DNA of 64,000 bases from NCBI GenBank assembly GCA_016711485.1, contig JADJSX010000023.1, forward strand, positions 1,257,001-1,321,000, in the 5' to 3' direction. The stretch comes from Leptospiraceae bacterium. Lineage in GTDB: Bacteria; Spirochaetota; Leptospiria; Leptospirales; Leptospiraceae. A program made the translations under genes and the position numbers. The notes under the pieces are model-generated. The model was not told the origin of the DNA. It saw only the letters and a program-made list of their open reading frames with translations, and searched no databases. Positions within the stretch are counted from its first letter, which is position 1. The number at the start of each line of letters is the position of its first letter. Shown piece after piece: positions 1-8,132 of this stretch.

Positions 1-306
1 TAAAACCCTATCCACATTGGAGATGTTATATAGAGATTCAACTACGCTACCACTGGCAATCAAACCAGGTTCCACTTCCTCTTTATAACCAGCGAAAATT
101 TCAACGTTAGCAAATTCCTTACCCTTTTTTTCGCACATAAGATAAGTTTCTCTGAGAACGTTGTAAATTTTTAGGGAAAACTGTTTTCCGAATTCAACAG
201 TAAATTCAATATGGAAATCATTTTCGATTTCAAACCCAGATTTAAAAACTTTGGTTCGACCATCTACAGATTCCAGTTTGACTTCGATTTGTTGACCAAA
301 AATCAT
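1..306 (-). CDS. Baseplate hub-like phage protein (N-terminal 102 codons, runs off the left edge)
   Basis: The reading frame opens with ATG at 306 and stays open to base 1, so only the N-terminal part is visible. The segment has a conserved hub-like flow: a hydrophilic beta-rich start, then KIYNVLRETYLMCEKKG, VEIFAGYKEEVEPGLIASG and VVESLYNIS. Phage hub proteins of the gp29/gp44 type show the same order (an IYNLS-like strand, a KG turn, an AGY strand, a GxIxxG strand). It starts by ATGA overlap with the upstream gene and follows the baseplate plug and Dit-like genes, as expected for a baseplate module. The hub assignment is inferred from strand pattern and position. Confidence 0.55.
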   Translation of the reverse strand, partial: MIFGQQIEVKLESVDGRTKVFKSGFEIENDFHIEFTVEFGKQFSLKIYNVLRETYLMCEKKGKEFANVEIFAGYKEEVEPGLIASGSVVESLYNISNVDRVL

Positions 307-605
307 TTTAGACCTGGATTCATATTATTTAATTCAATTGTAAAGTCTTCGCCAGCTTGGACAAATTCAATCGTAAAATCCTCACCCGCTTGGACAAATC
401 GCCATTGCCCACAACGAAACGGTTTATATTGAATAGGCTCAACACGCAAGTCGGCAAAATTGATAATCCGCACTTTGAAATTAGCACCAATTTGGACGAC
501 TCTAACCAAGCCAAACATCTTTTTACCGCGAAACATACAATCGGAAGAAATAGGATTAGCACTAAGACCAAAAGCAAAAACCAAAACCAATAAAATAAAC
601 TTCAT
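303..605 (-). CDS. Small exported phage protein with tandem 11-residue repeat
   Basis: A 100-residue protein with an N-terminal signal peptide (MKFILLVLVFAFGLSANP). An AGGAG-type ribosome site lies 7 nt before the ATG at 605. Near the C-terminus the peptide FVQAGEDFTIE occurs twice in a row, encoded by two diverged 33-bp units. The gene ends in an ATGA overlap with the hub-like gene, so the two are probably translationally coupled. An exported protein between baseplate genes is unusual. I do not recognise the family. Confidence 0.6.
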   Translation of the reverse strand: MKFILLVLVFAFGLSANPISSDCMFRGKKMFGLVRVVQIGANFKVRIINFADLRVEPIQYKPFRCGQWRFVQAGEDFTIEFVQAGEDFTIELNNMNPGLK

Positions 606-619
606 AACAATCTCCTATA

Positions 620-694
620 AAGTCACCCCTCGCATCTTAGGAGAGGGGTTTACTCCTGTAATACTCTACAACTCATTCAAAGTCGGGGAGAGGT
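620..694. repeat. Composite repeat, family A, copy 1
   Basis: A 75-bp intergenic element made of a hairpin (CACCCCTC and GAGAGGGGT arms), a variable middle beginning TACTCCTGTAATACTC, and a terminal CGGGGAGAGGT. Close copies are at 3961-4034, 5206-5280, 5730-5799 and, inside a coding sequence, about 27690-27761. Each intergenic copy separates two leftward late genes. Confidence 0.85.
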
Positions 695-695
695 A

Positions 696-1019
696 TTAGT
701 TAGACCCATCCTCAAACATTAAAAAAACAGATTTACCAAAAGTCTCTTTATTAACGGCAATAGGGTCAATCTTTTCTTTAGATAAATTCTCGCTTGAATA
801 AGGAATCAAAGGAATACTAGACAGATTAGTATTTGTAAAAATATCCGATCCATACATCAATTTAGTGGAGTGAAGAAACTCAGTATCAATGTAAATTTCC
901 ACAGAAATAAAATCAAACTTAGAGTTATAGGTAAAACGTAATTCAAAATCTTTTCCATCCAAATTGAAAATTTTAGAAACGGGTAATTCCGAAAAAGAAA
1001 TTTCTAATTGTTGTATCAT
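696..1019 (-). CDS. Baseplate plug-like phage protein
   Basis: A 107-residue protein with the pattern of the small plug proteins of contractile phage baseplates: FELRFTYNSKFDFISVEI, a two-strand hairpin ending TEFLHSTKLMYGSDIF, then a loop and a short C-terminal strand. The ATG at 1019 overlaps the TGA of the preceding Dit-like gene. It sits between Dit-like and hub-like genes, which fits a plug closing the central channel. Assignment is from motif pattern and gene order. Confidence 0.6.
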   Translation of the reverse strand: MIQQLEISFSELPVSKIFNLDGKDFELRFTYNSKFDFISVEIYIDTEFLHSTKLMYGSDIFTNTNLSSIPLIPYSSENLSKEKIDPIAVNKETFGKSVFLMFEDGSN

Positions 1020-1765
1020 TGAGTAGCTCCTTTCTTTTTAAATACATCAACAGATTTGGAAGACACTTTATTAGTTTTGACATCTACGGGTTTAGGCTCT
1101 ACGGTCTGAGCTGGTTTTGTATTAGTGGAGGAATTACCAGAAGGACTCTGCCCTTTGCTATAATTTTTAGAGACGGCAAATTTGACTCTTTGCAAATCAA
1201 AACCAAGTTCCATATCTCTACCTAAATCAGCTTTACGGGTAACGGATAAATTCCCCATAACCAGATGTGGTATAAGGTCAGTATCCACACCCAGATAATA
1301 AGGATCATCCAAATCAGAATCGAGCAAAGCCCCCCAACCAGAGTCTAAAACATTTACTAATTTCCGCAAATACTTAGGAGCCTCAGATCCAGTTCCATAC
1401 CCATTCATTTCTAGGATAGTCCCCGTTGCCTGCCAGTTCAAAATTATTTTAAGTTTCTCTTTAGCGGTAATCGCCTTGTTAGACAGAGACGTAACACTCT
1501 TAGCAATATTCAAATTATCCGCAATATAACAAACCAATCGAACACTAGGACTAGAAGTATTTACATGATCAGTGATATTAGTAAAATTATCTTTGGTTGG
1601 ATTTTTCTCAATAGGATGAGAGGAAATAGTAGTATTGTGAGTGGCAACAAAACTATCCACGAGGTCAATATCAATCGTGACAATTTCTTTGTTATAATAA
1701 CCAGAAAGGCCAAGTTTTACTCTACCAGTAATTAAGGATTTAACATCGCCGAATACACTAGCCAT
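1016..1765 (-). CDS. Dit-like tail/baseplate protein
   Basis: A 249-residue protein. Residues 1-75 follow the Dit-like N-terminal pattern, with a GxIxIDIDLVDS-type strand, then ISSHPIEKNPTKDNFTNITDHV and a strand with SVRLVCYIADN. In this family the H-P-V/I-E, ITDHV and LxLxGxI elements recur. The C-terminal third is low-complexity and rich in K, S and T, perhaps a flexible linker. The ATG overlaps the end of the tape measure gene by 8 nt, consistent with late-operon coupling. Confidence 0.7.
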   Translation of the reverse strand: MASVFGDVKSLITGRVKLGLSGYYNKEIVTIDIDLVDSFVATHNTTISSHPIEKNPTKDNFTNITDHVNTSSPSVRLVCYIADNLNIAKSVTSLSNKAITAKEKLKIILNWQATGTILEMNGYGTGSEAPKYLRKLVNVLDSGWGALLDSDLDDPYYLGVDTDLIPHLVMGNLSVTRKADLGRDMELGFDLQRVKFAVSKNYSKGQSPSGNSSTNTKPAQTVEPKPVDVKTNKVSSKSVDVFKKKGATQ

Positions 1766-3947
1766 TGGTAGGCTCCATATTCATCTGAACTCTAAAGAGA
1801 TCAGCATTCTTTTTAAAGACTTCATTGATAGCATCAAATAAGTCTACAGACAATTCACTGGCATTCGTAGCACCTGAATTAACAGTCACAGAAATATTTA
1901 TTGGCATATTCGAATTACCCGCCCCTTGCAACCGATTATTCGGAATCACATTCCCATCATTCCTAGGCACAACCAACTCAGGACCGCGCTCACCAACCAA
2001 ATACGGTTGACCCGAATTAATAGGACCACCAAGAGCACGCTGTTCAATATTTGGAATGATAGGTAAGCTCAATGGAGAGATACCCAGTAACGAAATAGCT
2101 TTGCTAGAACTAAATTCATTTAGTTTGCGGCTAATGAAATTTAACCCATCAATCAAAGTATTAATTGTGCCAATAGGAAGCAATGCCTGAAAGGTAGATT
2201 TAAGAGATTCCCACATTCCAGAGAATACCGCACTTATCCGCTCTTTCAAACTCATAAACTGAGAAATCAATTTTTGAACAAACGGAAATTCCGTTACTAG
2301 ATTCCAGAGATAGGCAAACGCGGCAGCAATTTCTTTACGGAAAATATAAACCCCTGCAATTGGGAACAATACAGCTAATAGAATTTTACCAGTCAGAATA
2401 GCAGTCTTTTTGAGAAACGCTGTAATCTGATTCCACTTAGCAATAATATACGCACTCATAGTAGCAAAAGCGGCAACGACAACGATAGGGAAAAACGCCA
2501 CAACAGCCACAGCGATAGCCGCCCACTTCGCGAGTTTAATCATAAATTGCCCCGCAGGGGAATCCGCAAACGCTTTCAAATTCTCCCAGGCCTCGGACAT
2601 GATAGTTTTGAATTCATGGAACCCATCGGATAACGCTTGTAATTCAGTCCCAGTCAAACCAAGCCACGTAAGCATTTCCCCAAAGAATGTTTCACTACCC
2701 TTAGGTCCGTATTCGAGGAAAACCCAGATGTCTTCAAAGACTAGATAGACGGCAGTTAACGCCGCAGTAACCGCAAGTGCGATTCCAATTATCTCAGCAA
2801 ATGCAACCGCTTTAGCAATTGCAACCGCATTGAGAGACGCGACCCATGACCAAGTTGCTCCAACCAAACCCACACCGATTAACGTAGTTAACATGCTCAA
2901 TGCCATGGCAGTTCTCGCAGAGCCTCGTTCTGAATCAGTAAAGAACGCCAAAACAGGATTAGCCATTGCAAGGAGTGGAGTTAAACCCTTCTTTATAAAA
3001 TCACCACTTGTTTCTAGAATCTTCGACATAGCAGAATTAGCTTTAATAACTTGTCCTTGGTAACCTGCCATTTGACTAGTATAAGCTCCTTGGTAGGCAG
3101 AGGCTTCTTTGACGTGACTATTGTAAATCGTCTGTAAAACTAATTCACGTTTCATTTTATTATTTAAGTCATCCATCGAAAGACCTTTCTTTTTGAGAGT
3201 CACAGAAAGATTTTCAGAGATACCAGTAGAATCTGTGCGCATAGCATTGTTATTTTTAATACCCTCAGTATATACCTGAACGGCTTCAGCAATTGTCTTA
3301 AATTGTCCTTGCCTATTAACGCTCGCCATATACGCATTCTTCTCAACTAAATCAATTGCTTGCTGTGCGGAAAATCCAGAGTTGACTAAGTTCTTTACAG
3401 ACATTTGAATCGAAGACATATCCATCGAACCGCCGAGTTTCTTAAATAGATTTTCTACTCCCTTAGTGGTTTCCTCTAATTTGTCCTTACCAAGAGTATT
3501 TCGTATAACAGTATTAAATCCAATCAGAGCATTTTCAGCCCTATTAGATTCATCAATTGCCTTATTAGCAAACCCATACGCAAATGCAGTAACGCCTAAT
3601 GCCGCTAATCCCTTGAATACATTCACAAAATTAGCAGTAGATTTTTCGCTGTCTTTGAGTTTGGAATTCAATCTATCAACTTCTTTCTCAGTGAGTCCAA
3701 CGGCTAACGCCGCTTTTTTAAATTGGCGTTCCATCGCAATTTCTTTTTGAGTAGAATTAATCAATGATTGAATAGTTTTTTCGGATTGACCCGTTGCCTT
3801 CGCCAACTCACGCATAGCCGCACCCGACTTACCACCAAACTTTTCAAATTCAGCTTTAGCCTTATCGACTTCTTTAGATACACGTTTCAAACGCTCTTCC
3901 GTATCCCCAGAGTCCAAACCGATTTTAACGAATAGTCTTCTTAGCAT
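1758..3947 (-). CDS. Tail tape measure protein
   Basis: About 729 residues, the longest late gene and correctly placed between the tail chaperone pair and the baseplate genes. I choose the ATG at 3947 (MLRRLFVKIGLDSGD), which follows GAGGAAATT, over an upstream TTG at 3962. Residues 1-110 are a charged coiled coil, followed by alpha-helical sequence and several hydrophobic membrane-like segments in the middle (VGLVGATWSWVASL, VVAFFPIVVVAAFATM). The C-terminal part carries GGPINSGQPYLVGERGPELV, a motif I associate with tape measure proteins. It sets tail length and enters the cell envelope at DNA ejection. Confidence 0.88.
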   Translation of the reverse strand: MLRRLFVKIGLDSGDTEERLKRVSKEVDKAKAEFEKFGGKSGAAMRELAKATGQSEKTIQSLINSTQKEIAMERQFKKAALAVGLTEKEVDRLNSKLKDSEKSTANFVNVFKGLAALGVTAFAYGFANKAIDESNRAENALIGFNTVIRNTLGKDKLEETTKGVENLFKKLGGSMDMSSIQMSVKNLVNSGFSAQQAIDLVEKNAYMASVNRQGQFKTIAEAVQVYTEGIKNNNAMRTDSTGISENLSVTLKKKGLSMDDLNNKMKRELVLQTIYNSHVKEASAYQGAYTSQMAGYQGQVIKANSAMSKILETSGDFIKKGLTPLLAMANPVLAFFTDSERGSARTAMALSMLTTLIGVGLVGATWSWVASLNAVAIAKAVAFAEIIGIALAVTAALTAVYLVFEDIWVFLEYGPKGSETFFGEMLTWLGLTGTELQALSDGFHEFKTIMSEAWENLKAFADSPAGQFMIKLAKWAAIAVAVVAFFPIVVVAAFATMSAYIIAKWNQITAFLKKTAILTGKILLAVLFPIAGVYIFRKEIAAAFAYLWNLVTEFPFVQKLISQFMSLKERISAVFSGMWESLKSTFQALLPIGTINTLIDGLNFISRKLNEFSSSKAISLLGISPLSLPIIPNIEQRALGGPINSGQPYLVGERGPELVVPRNDGNVIPNNRLQGAGNSNMPINISVTVNSGATNASELSVDLFDAINEVFKKNADLFRVQMNMEPTNG

Positions 3948-3960
3948 AATTTCCTCGAAC

Positions 3961-4034
3961 AAGTCACCCCTTTCCTTTAGGAGAGGGGTTTACTCCTGTA
4001 ATACTCTACAACCTCTACAATATCGGGGAGAGGT
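3961..4034. repeat. Composite repeat, family A, copy 2
   Basis: Same architecture as 620-694 (GAGGGG hairpin, TACTCCTGTAATACTC middle, CGGGGAGAGGT end). It lies between the tail chaperone extension and the tape measure gene, immediately upstream of the tape measure ribosome site. Confidence 0.85.
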
Positions 4035-4049
4035 CACAACTCCTACAAG

Positions 4050-4388
4050 TCACTTCTTCCTCTCAACCAACTCCGCACGAATCACCGACTTCTCTAAAAA
4101 TTCCATCCTGAGCCGGCAAACTTCCCCAAAAACAAGATTCTCAAAGTAAGTTGCCTTATTCAGAGTATCCTCACTAAAGAGGGCAAGCCCAACGATGAAA
4201 GGTTGATAGAATAGATAATTACGATTAACCCTTTCCTTTGCCTTTTCCTGTAACTGCTCTATTGTCGGAGTCACTTCGAGACTCGGGAATATCATTCCAT
4301 AAGTCCCCGTCAAGAAATCGGGTGCTAACCCTATGCCACAAAGAATGAAAACGAGGGTGAATTTTTTCCGGTTCAGGTTTACCACCAT
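4050..4388 (-). CDS. Frameshifted extension of the tail assembly chaperone (gpT-like frame)
   Basis: This open frame overlaps the end of the 4225-4674 gene by 164 nt. It is offset so that a -2 (or +1) shift is needed to enter it. It has no convincing ribosome site of its own. The downstream part (TPTIEQLQEKAKERVNRN then FSEDTLNKATYFENLVFGEV) looks like a genuine helical protein. Tail genes just before the tape measure commonly make a short chaperone plus a frameshifted longer form, and Mu is reported to use a -2 shift. A run of six A on the minus strand (4367-4362, in CCGGAAAAAATTC) lets lysine tRNA re-pair perfectly after either shift. A GGGG further down allows only +1. Confidence 0.6.
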   Translation of the reverse strand: MVVNLNRKKFTLVFILCGIGLAPDFLTGTYGMIFPSLEVTPTIEQLQEKAKERVNRNYLFYQPFIVGLALFSEDTLNKATYFENLVFGEVCRLRMEFLEKSVIRAELVERKK

Positions 4389-4674
4389 TATTCACACCAT
4401 ACTCAGCAATCAAACTATCCTCTTCAGGAGTAATCGCTTTATCAACAGGAAATACACACTCTTTAAAAAAACGTTTTGTTCTAATGGTAGTGTTCAAATC
4501 CATACCATCGCCTTTGTGGGTAACAACCTGATTGCCCCACTTTTCCACTTCCAACATTCCAGGATGCTGTAAACGAAACAGCGTATTAGGAATAGATTCC
4601 CCATCCTGAAAAAAATTGATATAAAGCACCTTATCCGATGCCTCCGCAACAACTACAACTTCTGGCTTAGCCAT
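4225..4674 (-). CDS. Tail assembly chaperone, short form (gpG-like)
   Basis: 149 residues from the ATG at 4674, which follows AAGGAGAGAATAAT. The earlier in-frame start (4779) has no ribosome site and runs through palindromic repeats. The protein has an N-terminal beta-rich part (YINFFQDGESIPNTLFRL), a mixed middle and a tail ending RFHSLWHRVSTRFLDGDLW before a Lys/Gly-rich end. Position between tube and tape measure and the overlapping extension frame identify it as the chaperone that coats the tape measure during tail assembly. No direct family motif was recognised. Confidence 0.6.
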   Translation of the reverse strand: MAKPEVVVVAEASDKVLYINFFQDGESIPNTLFRLQHPGMLEVEKWGNQVVTHKGDGMDLNTTIRTKRFFKECVFPVDKAITPEEDSLIAEYGVNNGGKPEPEKIHPRFHSLWHRVSTRFLDGDLWNDIPESRSDSDNRAVTGKGKGKG

Positions 4675-4700
4675 ATTATTCTCTCCTTTTAGTCCATAGA

Positions 4701-4742
4701 CAGCGGGTTTCAACCCGCTGTGCAGTGGGTAGCTACCCACTG
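4701..4742. repeat. Two adjacent 20-bp palindromes
   Basis: 4701-4720 reads cagcgggtttcaacccgctg and 4723-4742 reads cagtgggtagctacccactg. The two share layout but differ in both arms at matching positions, so pairing is preserved. They lie between tube paralogue 2 and the chaperone, just upstream of its ribosome site. Confidence 0.9.
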
Positions 4743-4753
4743 ACCTTTTATTA

Positions 4754-5188
4754 TTAATTAGGCAAAAAAACATCCACATAATCGGTCATGAGAATTTGAA
4801 ACTCCAAATCCCCAAAACCATTAGTTCCAACTTTCACTTGTGGGTTTTCTAAAAATCTACATTCACTAGCCACTCCTTTGTATTTAGGAGCAGAGTTATT
4901 TTGAATATTCAAACCAAATTGAGATTTCAAAATTTTCAGAGAATGCAGTTTATAAACGATAGGCGAATTCGGCAAATAGGTGAGAGTAAGAAGATGAACA
5001 CTATCGAAAATCTCACTAATCAAAACCTCTCCACCCAGTCCACGTTTATAACCGATGTTCTTAGATTCCTTTTTGACAGACAAAAAAGAATCCTCCAAAA
5101 CCAAACCCTCGAGCAAATCCCACGGTATAGGAGACAAAAGAATCAGACTAAGTTTATCAAAATCAAACAATCTCTTCTTATTATCCAT
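4754..5188 (-). CDS. Tail tube-like protein, paralogue 2
   Basis: 144 residues, ATG at 5188 preceded by AGGAGATTATTGGA. It aligns by eye with the next gene upstream (5285-5716): both have an N-terminal strand after a short acidic start, a central (V)xLLTLTYLPNSPIV or IRLVTINYIPGSPSV segment, a QFGLxIxNxSxPKxKxxAxxC block and a C-terminal strand (FGDLEFQILMTD or FKDYEFEIRCSE). This resembles DUF3277-type phage structural proteins found beside DUF3383 sheaths, which are tube proteins. Two copies in tandem may give a tube and a tube cap. Confidence 0.68.
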   Translation of the reverse strand: MDNKKRLFDFDKLSLILLSPIPWDLLEGLVLEDSFLSVKKESKNIGYKRGLGGEVLISEIFDSVHLLTLTYLPNSPIVYKLHSLKILKSQFGLNIQNNSAPKYKGVASECRFLENPQVKVGTNGFGDLEFQILMTDYVDVFLPN

Positions 5189-5205
5189 TCCAATAATCTC
5201 CTACA

Positions 5206-5280
5206 AAGTCACCCCTCGCCTCTCAGGAGAGGGGTTTACGACGATAAAACACCACAACCTCTACCATATTGGGGAGAGGT
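5206..5280. repeat. Composite repeat, family A, copy 3
   Basis: The element separates the two tube paralogues. The hairpin and the final TTGGGGAGAGGT match the other copies; the middle differs (TACGACGATAAAACACC). Confidence 0.85.
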
Positions 5281-5284
5281 TGAA

Positions 5285-5716
5285 CTATTCCCAAACCTGA
5301 GAAGACTCAGAGCAACGAATTTCAAACTCGTAGTCTTTAAATCCATCCTTCCCATTGATAACAGTTTCCGGTTCTTTGCCTACGATACAAGAAGGGGCAA
5401 AGAATTTGAATTTTGGCTCACTAGCATTGATAATAGAAAGCCCAAATTGTTTTTTAGCCTGACGTAAACCTTGAAACAAGGTTACCGAAGGTGAACCAGG
5501 AATATAATTAATCGTAACCAAACGAATACTATTTTCAACGGGTAACACCGTGTAACTTTCATTCTTAGTTCCCTTGCGGGATTTGGTTTCATCCGCATCC
5601 TCTTTAGCGATTTTCAAAAAATCCCCATCAATCACAGCCCCGCCCGTTACATCAATCGGGGCACCGTCTACGATCGCATGAATCGTAAGTAATTCTAAAT
5701 CAAATATTTTATTCAT
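5285..5716 (-). CDS. Tail tube-like protein, paralogue 1
   Basis: 143 residues, ATG at 5716 with AGGAGAATTT just upstream. Likely DUF3277-like tube subunit (see 4754-5188 for the shared blocks). It directly follows the sheath gene on the same strand, the usual sheath-tube order. It is more regular than paralogue 2 and is the better candidate for the main tube subunit. The call rests on gene order, length and shared blocks. Confidence 0.7.
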   Translation of the reverse strand: MNKIFDLELLTIHAIVDGAPIDVTGGAVIDGDFLKIAKEDADETKSRKGTKNESYTVLPVENSIRLVTINYIPGSPSVTLFQGLRQAKKQFGLSIINASEPKFKFFAPSCIVGKEPETVINGKDGFKDYEFEIRCSESSQVWE

Positions 5717-5729
5717 AAATTCTCCTATT

Positions 5730-5799
5730 AATTCCCCTCTCTTTTAGGAGAGGGGCTACTCGTTTGTGTTCCTCAACCTCTTTGCATACGGGGAGAGGT
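5730..5799. repeat. Composite repeat, family A, copy 4
   Basis: A more diverged copy (CCCCTCTCTTTTAGGAGAGGGG hairpin split by TTTA, ending ACGGGGAGAGGT). The last bases of the element form the start of the sheath stop region, so the insertion abuts the 3' end of the sheath gene. Confidence 0.8.
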
Positions 5800-7088
5800 T
5801 ATACCTCCAAAGTTCCACTGATTACAAAAGTATTGATACTACCACTCAGTTTAGCACTTAACGTGATAGGAGCAATAACCCGATTAGCCCGATTAGCAGG
5901 GCTAATATCCGATACACTAGCAGGCAGGTTTAAGATATACTGATACTTACCCAAGTCTGAAAAATCTCGATCAGCTTCAACTAACACAGGACGAATAACA
6001 CCGTTTAACCCCGCTTCATCGAACACAGCGCGCATAGACGCTTCGGTCATAGCAATACCACGTTGATCAAACGGAAGTTTTTTGTTGTTAATTTTAAGAA
6101 GCTGAATAGCTTCGATGAAACGAGCTTTGAGGTAGTCTCTAGAAATCACAGAGTCGATGTATTGACCGCTCATGGTTTTGCCTTCCCAGAAAACATTTAC
6201 CCCGCCCATCTCACGAATCAAATTAACATTACCCGCAAGTAAAGTGGATTGTTCGGCCATAGTAACATCAGAGTTAGAGATACCATTGAGTTGTTTAGAA
6301 TCCCAGCTAACCTGACCGATGGTTTCACCAGCGCATTTACCAACGATAGCCGCGTCAGGATGTTCATTGTCTTTGTTAGTGACAATAATCATCGTTCTTT
6401 CACCGGATGACGTAGTAGTCTGATCCTTAGTCACAAACACGCCGATTTTTTCTAGCGAGTTAATATAAGTATCCGCGATGGCAATATGGGCTTTTTCACG
6501 AGAAGTGATAAGCAGATAATACCAAGAATCTTTTCCAGAGTTACGAAGCTCGGCAATTTTAGCCGCCAAGTCAGTAAAAGAAGGAATATAACAAACCGCA
6601 ATTTTATCTAGTCTAGGAGACTGACTAAAAACAGCCTGAGCCTTTTTATATTCAAGGCTATCCGCTGTATACCCCAAATCCAAAAGTTCATCCGCATCCG
6701 TAATCTCAACATAAACATCCTCAGTATGTTTGACAACAGTAACCACCGCATCATCAGCAACGATAGACGCGAGCGGAGGTGTGAACGTAATCGAGGTAGT
6801 ATTACTAGAAGTTTGAACGGTAGACACAACTGTATGAACTGGACTTCCAGTTTCACCGGCTACTGTAAACTTATCACCAGCTTCAATCGGATTACCAGAA
6901 TCCACAAATCCATCTACCAAGATAGTAGTATCATCCTCTTCATAACCGGCCACATTGTTAACAGCCCCAACCAAATCTAAATTAGATGGTTGAGTAGTCC
7001 CAACGATAAGCGGCATCCCAAAACCTTTTTGTGAAATCGGAAGCGTATTCAACGCCAGATTCACAGTAATATTATTAATTTGACTCAT
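5799..7088 (-). CDS. Contractile tail sheath protein (DUF3383-like)
   Basis: 429 residues from ATG at 7088 (GGAGATAAAAAGGAAT upstream). The N-terminus INNITVNLALNTLPISQKGFG followed by a short hydrophobic strand and IVGTTQP is the typical opening of DUF3383-type sheath proteins. A beta-rich insertion (about residues 45-110, FVDSGNPIEAGDKFTVAG onward) precedes an alpha/beta body with WYYLLITSREKAHI and SWDSKQLNG. The C-terminus is a strand pair (APITLSAKLSGSINTFVISGTLEV), the arm that links sheath subunits. It shows that the virion is a myovirus. Confidence 0.85.
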   Translation of the reverse strand: MSQINNITVNLALNTLPISQKGFGMPLIVGTTQPSNLDLVGAVNNVAGYEEDDTTILVDGFVDSGNPIEAGDKFTVAGETGSPVHTVVSTVQTSSNTTSITFTPPLASIVADDAVVTVVKHTEDVYVEITDADELLDLGYTADSLEYKKAQAVFSQSPRLDKIAVCYIPSFTDLAAKIAELRNSGKDSWYYLLITSREKAHIAIADTYINSLEKIGVFVTKDQTTTSSGERTMIIVTNKDNEHPDAAIVGKCAGETIGQVSWDSKQLNGISNSDVTMAEQSTLLAGNVNLIREMGGVNVFWEGKTMSGQYIDSVISRDYLKARFIEAIQLLKINNKKLPFDQRGIAMTEASMRAVFDEAGLNGVIRPVLVEADRDFSDLGKYQYILNLPASVSDISPANRANRVIAPITLSAKLSGSINTFVISGTLEV

Positions 7089-7111
7089 ATTCCTTTTTAT
7101 CTCCTATCAGA

Positions 7112-7131
7112 CAGTGGGTAGCTACCCACTG
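7112..7131. repeat. 20-bp palindrome that supplies a stop codon
   Basis: cagtgggtagctacccactg lies across the 3' end of the neck gene. The last codons FVSG and the TAG stop of that gene are read from the palindrome, so the insertion has rewritten its C-terminus. Confidence 0.9.
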
Positions 7132-7652
7132 ACAAATTCCACACCTTCTACAGTAGCATCCAAATCAACAGCATCTAGCGTATTATCCAGATTAACCACT
7201 GACTTAATTCTAAAATCAAACCCTACCTGATATTCATAAATCGGTTCGATGTAAGTAGTCCTGTCCGTTACATTTGGTTCAATCAATTCAACAGTAACAC
7301 CTAACTCTCGAAACTGATCACGACCCAATATCTGAATAAACCCAATAGCCCTTTCAGCGAGTTCATGAATCAAATCAATAGAGAGAGGTTGATTGGTTTC
7401 ATTGATATAAAAACTCAAACTAATAACATCAGTATTAATTTTAGAATAACGATCAGTGACTTTAGTTGGATCAGGGTTTTCTACTTCAACTCGATTATTC
7501 CGATTTCCAGACACCGACAAAACTTTATACGCACCAAACGGGTAATTTGGTTTTTTCGCACTTTGGTCTTTACGGATGATAGGAAATTTAACATTATCCT
7601 CACCCAAAAACACAGCTAGAGCATCAATCACACTACGAATCTGACTAATCAT
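7122..7652 (-). CDS. Phage neck terminator-like protein (LIC_12616 type)
   Basis: About 176 residues from ATG at 7652 (MISQIRSVIDALAVFLGEDNV). An in-frame ATG at 7679 exists, but the stretch between lies in a dispersed repeat (CATGCTCAGGGTGAC), so the shorter start is preferred. Features: an N-terminal helix, PNYPFGAYKVLSV, a variable strand with SLSFYINET, a helix (IDLIHELAERAIGFIQ) and a C-terminal barrel-closing strand (YEYQVGFDFRIK). This is the layout of neck or tail terminators of the LIC_12616 family. It sits between the stopper-like gene and the sheath, as expected. Confidence 0.72.
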   Translation of the reverse strand: MISQIRSVIDALAVFLGEDNVKFPIIRKDQSAKKPNYPFGAYKVLSVSGNRNNRVEVENPDPTKVTDRYSKINTDVISLSFYINETNQPLSIDLIHELAERAIGFIQILGRDQFRELGVTVELIEPNVTDRTTYIEPIYEYQVGFDFRIKSVVNLDNTLDAVDLDATVEGVEFVSG

Positions 7653-7653
7653 T

Positions 7654-7677
7654 GTCACCCTGAGCATGTCGAAGGAC
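7654..7677. repeat. Dispersed repeat GTCACCCTGAGCATGTCGAA
   Basis: A short motif of a type common in bacterial intergenic DNA, followed by three degenerate copies of ATTAACCATTAAC up to 7712. It forms the leader of the neck gene and may provide its weak ribosome site (GGGTGACA). Confidence 0.6.
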
Positions 7678-7699
7678 ATTAACCATTAACAATTCACCC

Positions 7700-8047
7700 T
7701 TAACCATTAACTTCCACTTTCCTACCAATGTATTTATTCAAATTTACAAAGTCTGAATAATCCAATCTAGTTTTGATTTCATAATTTATGCCATTGGAAA
7801 TAATAATATCTCCGGTCTGTAAATTGATTGGATGAGTAAGAATAATCTTATCCTCAAAGTTATACAAACCCTCAGGAGTATTCCTAAGTTCAACTCCAGT
7901 CATTGGAATAACTGCACATTCTAAATTAACCGGATCGGAATAAGTAGGAACCAATTCACCGCCTACGATAGATTCCGTTTTGGTTCGATATTGATTCATA
8001 GACATTAAGCCAATGGACTTAATGATGTTAGCCACATCCACAATCAT
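7700..8047 (-). CDS. Head-tail stopper/connector-like protein
   Basis: 115 residues, ATG at 8047, no strong ribosome site. The body is a small beta barrel: TKTESIVGGELVPTYSDPVNLECAVIP, a short helix, KIILTHPINLQTGDIIISNGINYEI and KTRLDYSDF. A loop, barrel and GDxIxxxGxxYxI hairpin are typical of head-tail stoppers. The order (completion protein, stopper, neck terminator, sheath) supports this. The C-terminal VEVNG runs into repeat sequence (AACCATTAAC). Confidence 0.6.
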   Translation of the reverse strand: MIVDVANIIKSIGLMSMNQYRTKTESIVGGELVPTYSDPVNLECAVIPMTGVELRNTPEGLYNFEDKIILTHPINLQTGDIIISNGINYEIKTRLDYSDFVNLNKYIGRKVEVNG

Positions 8048-8051
8048 ACAC

Positions 8052-8090
8052 CGATTAACGGAGAGGATAAGTCTTGTTTGTCAGATAGAC
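8052..8090. promoter_or_regulatory. Conserved upstream motif, copy 1
   Basis: Plus-strand consensus (A/T)CGGAGAGGATAA followed by TTGTTTGTCAGATA, immediately upstream of a leftward gene. Further copies: 12212-12245, 12538-12570, 13809-13846 and 22370-22402. Function unknown; see the findings. Confidence 0.5.
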
Positions 8091-8111
8091 AGTGGTTGGC
8101 GGTTTGTTGGA

Positions 8112-8131
8112 CAGTGGGTAGCTACCCACTG
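8112..8131. repeat. 20-bp palindrome beside the heptamer array
   Basis: cagtgggtagctacccactg, directly adjoining the tandem heptamer array and preceded by a partial arm (ACAGTGGTTGGCGG). Confidence 0.9.
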
Positions 8132-8132
8132 T

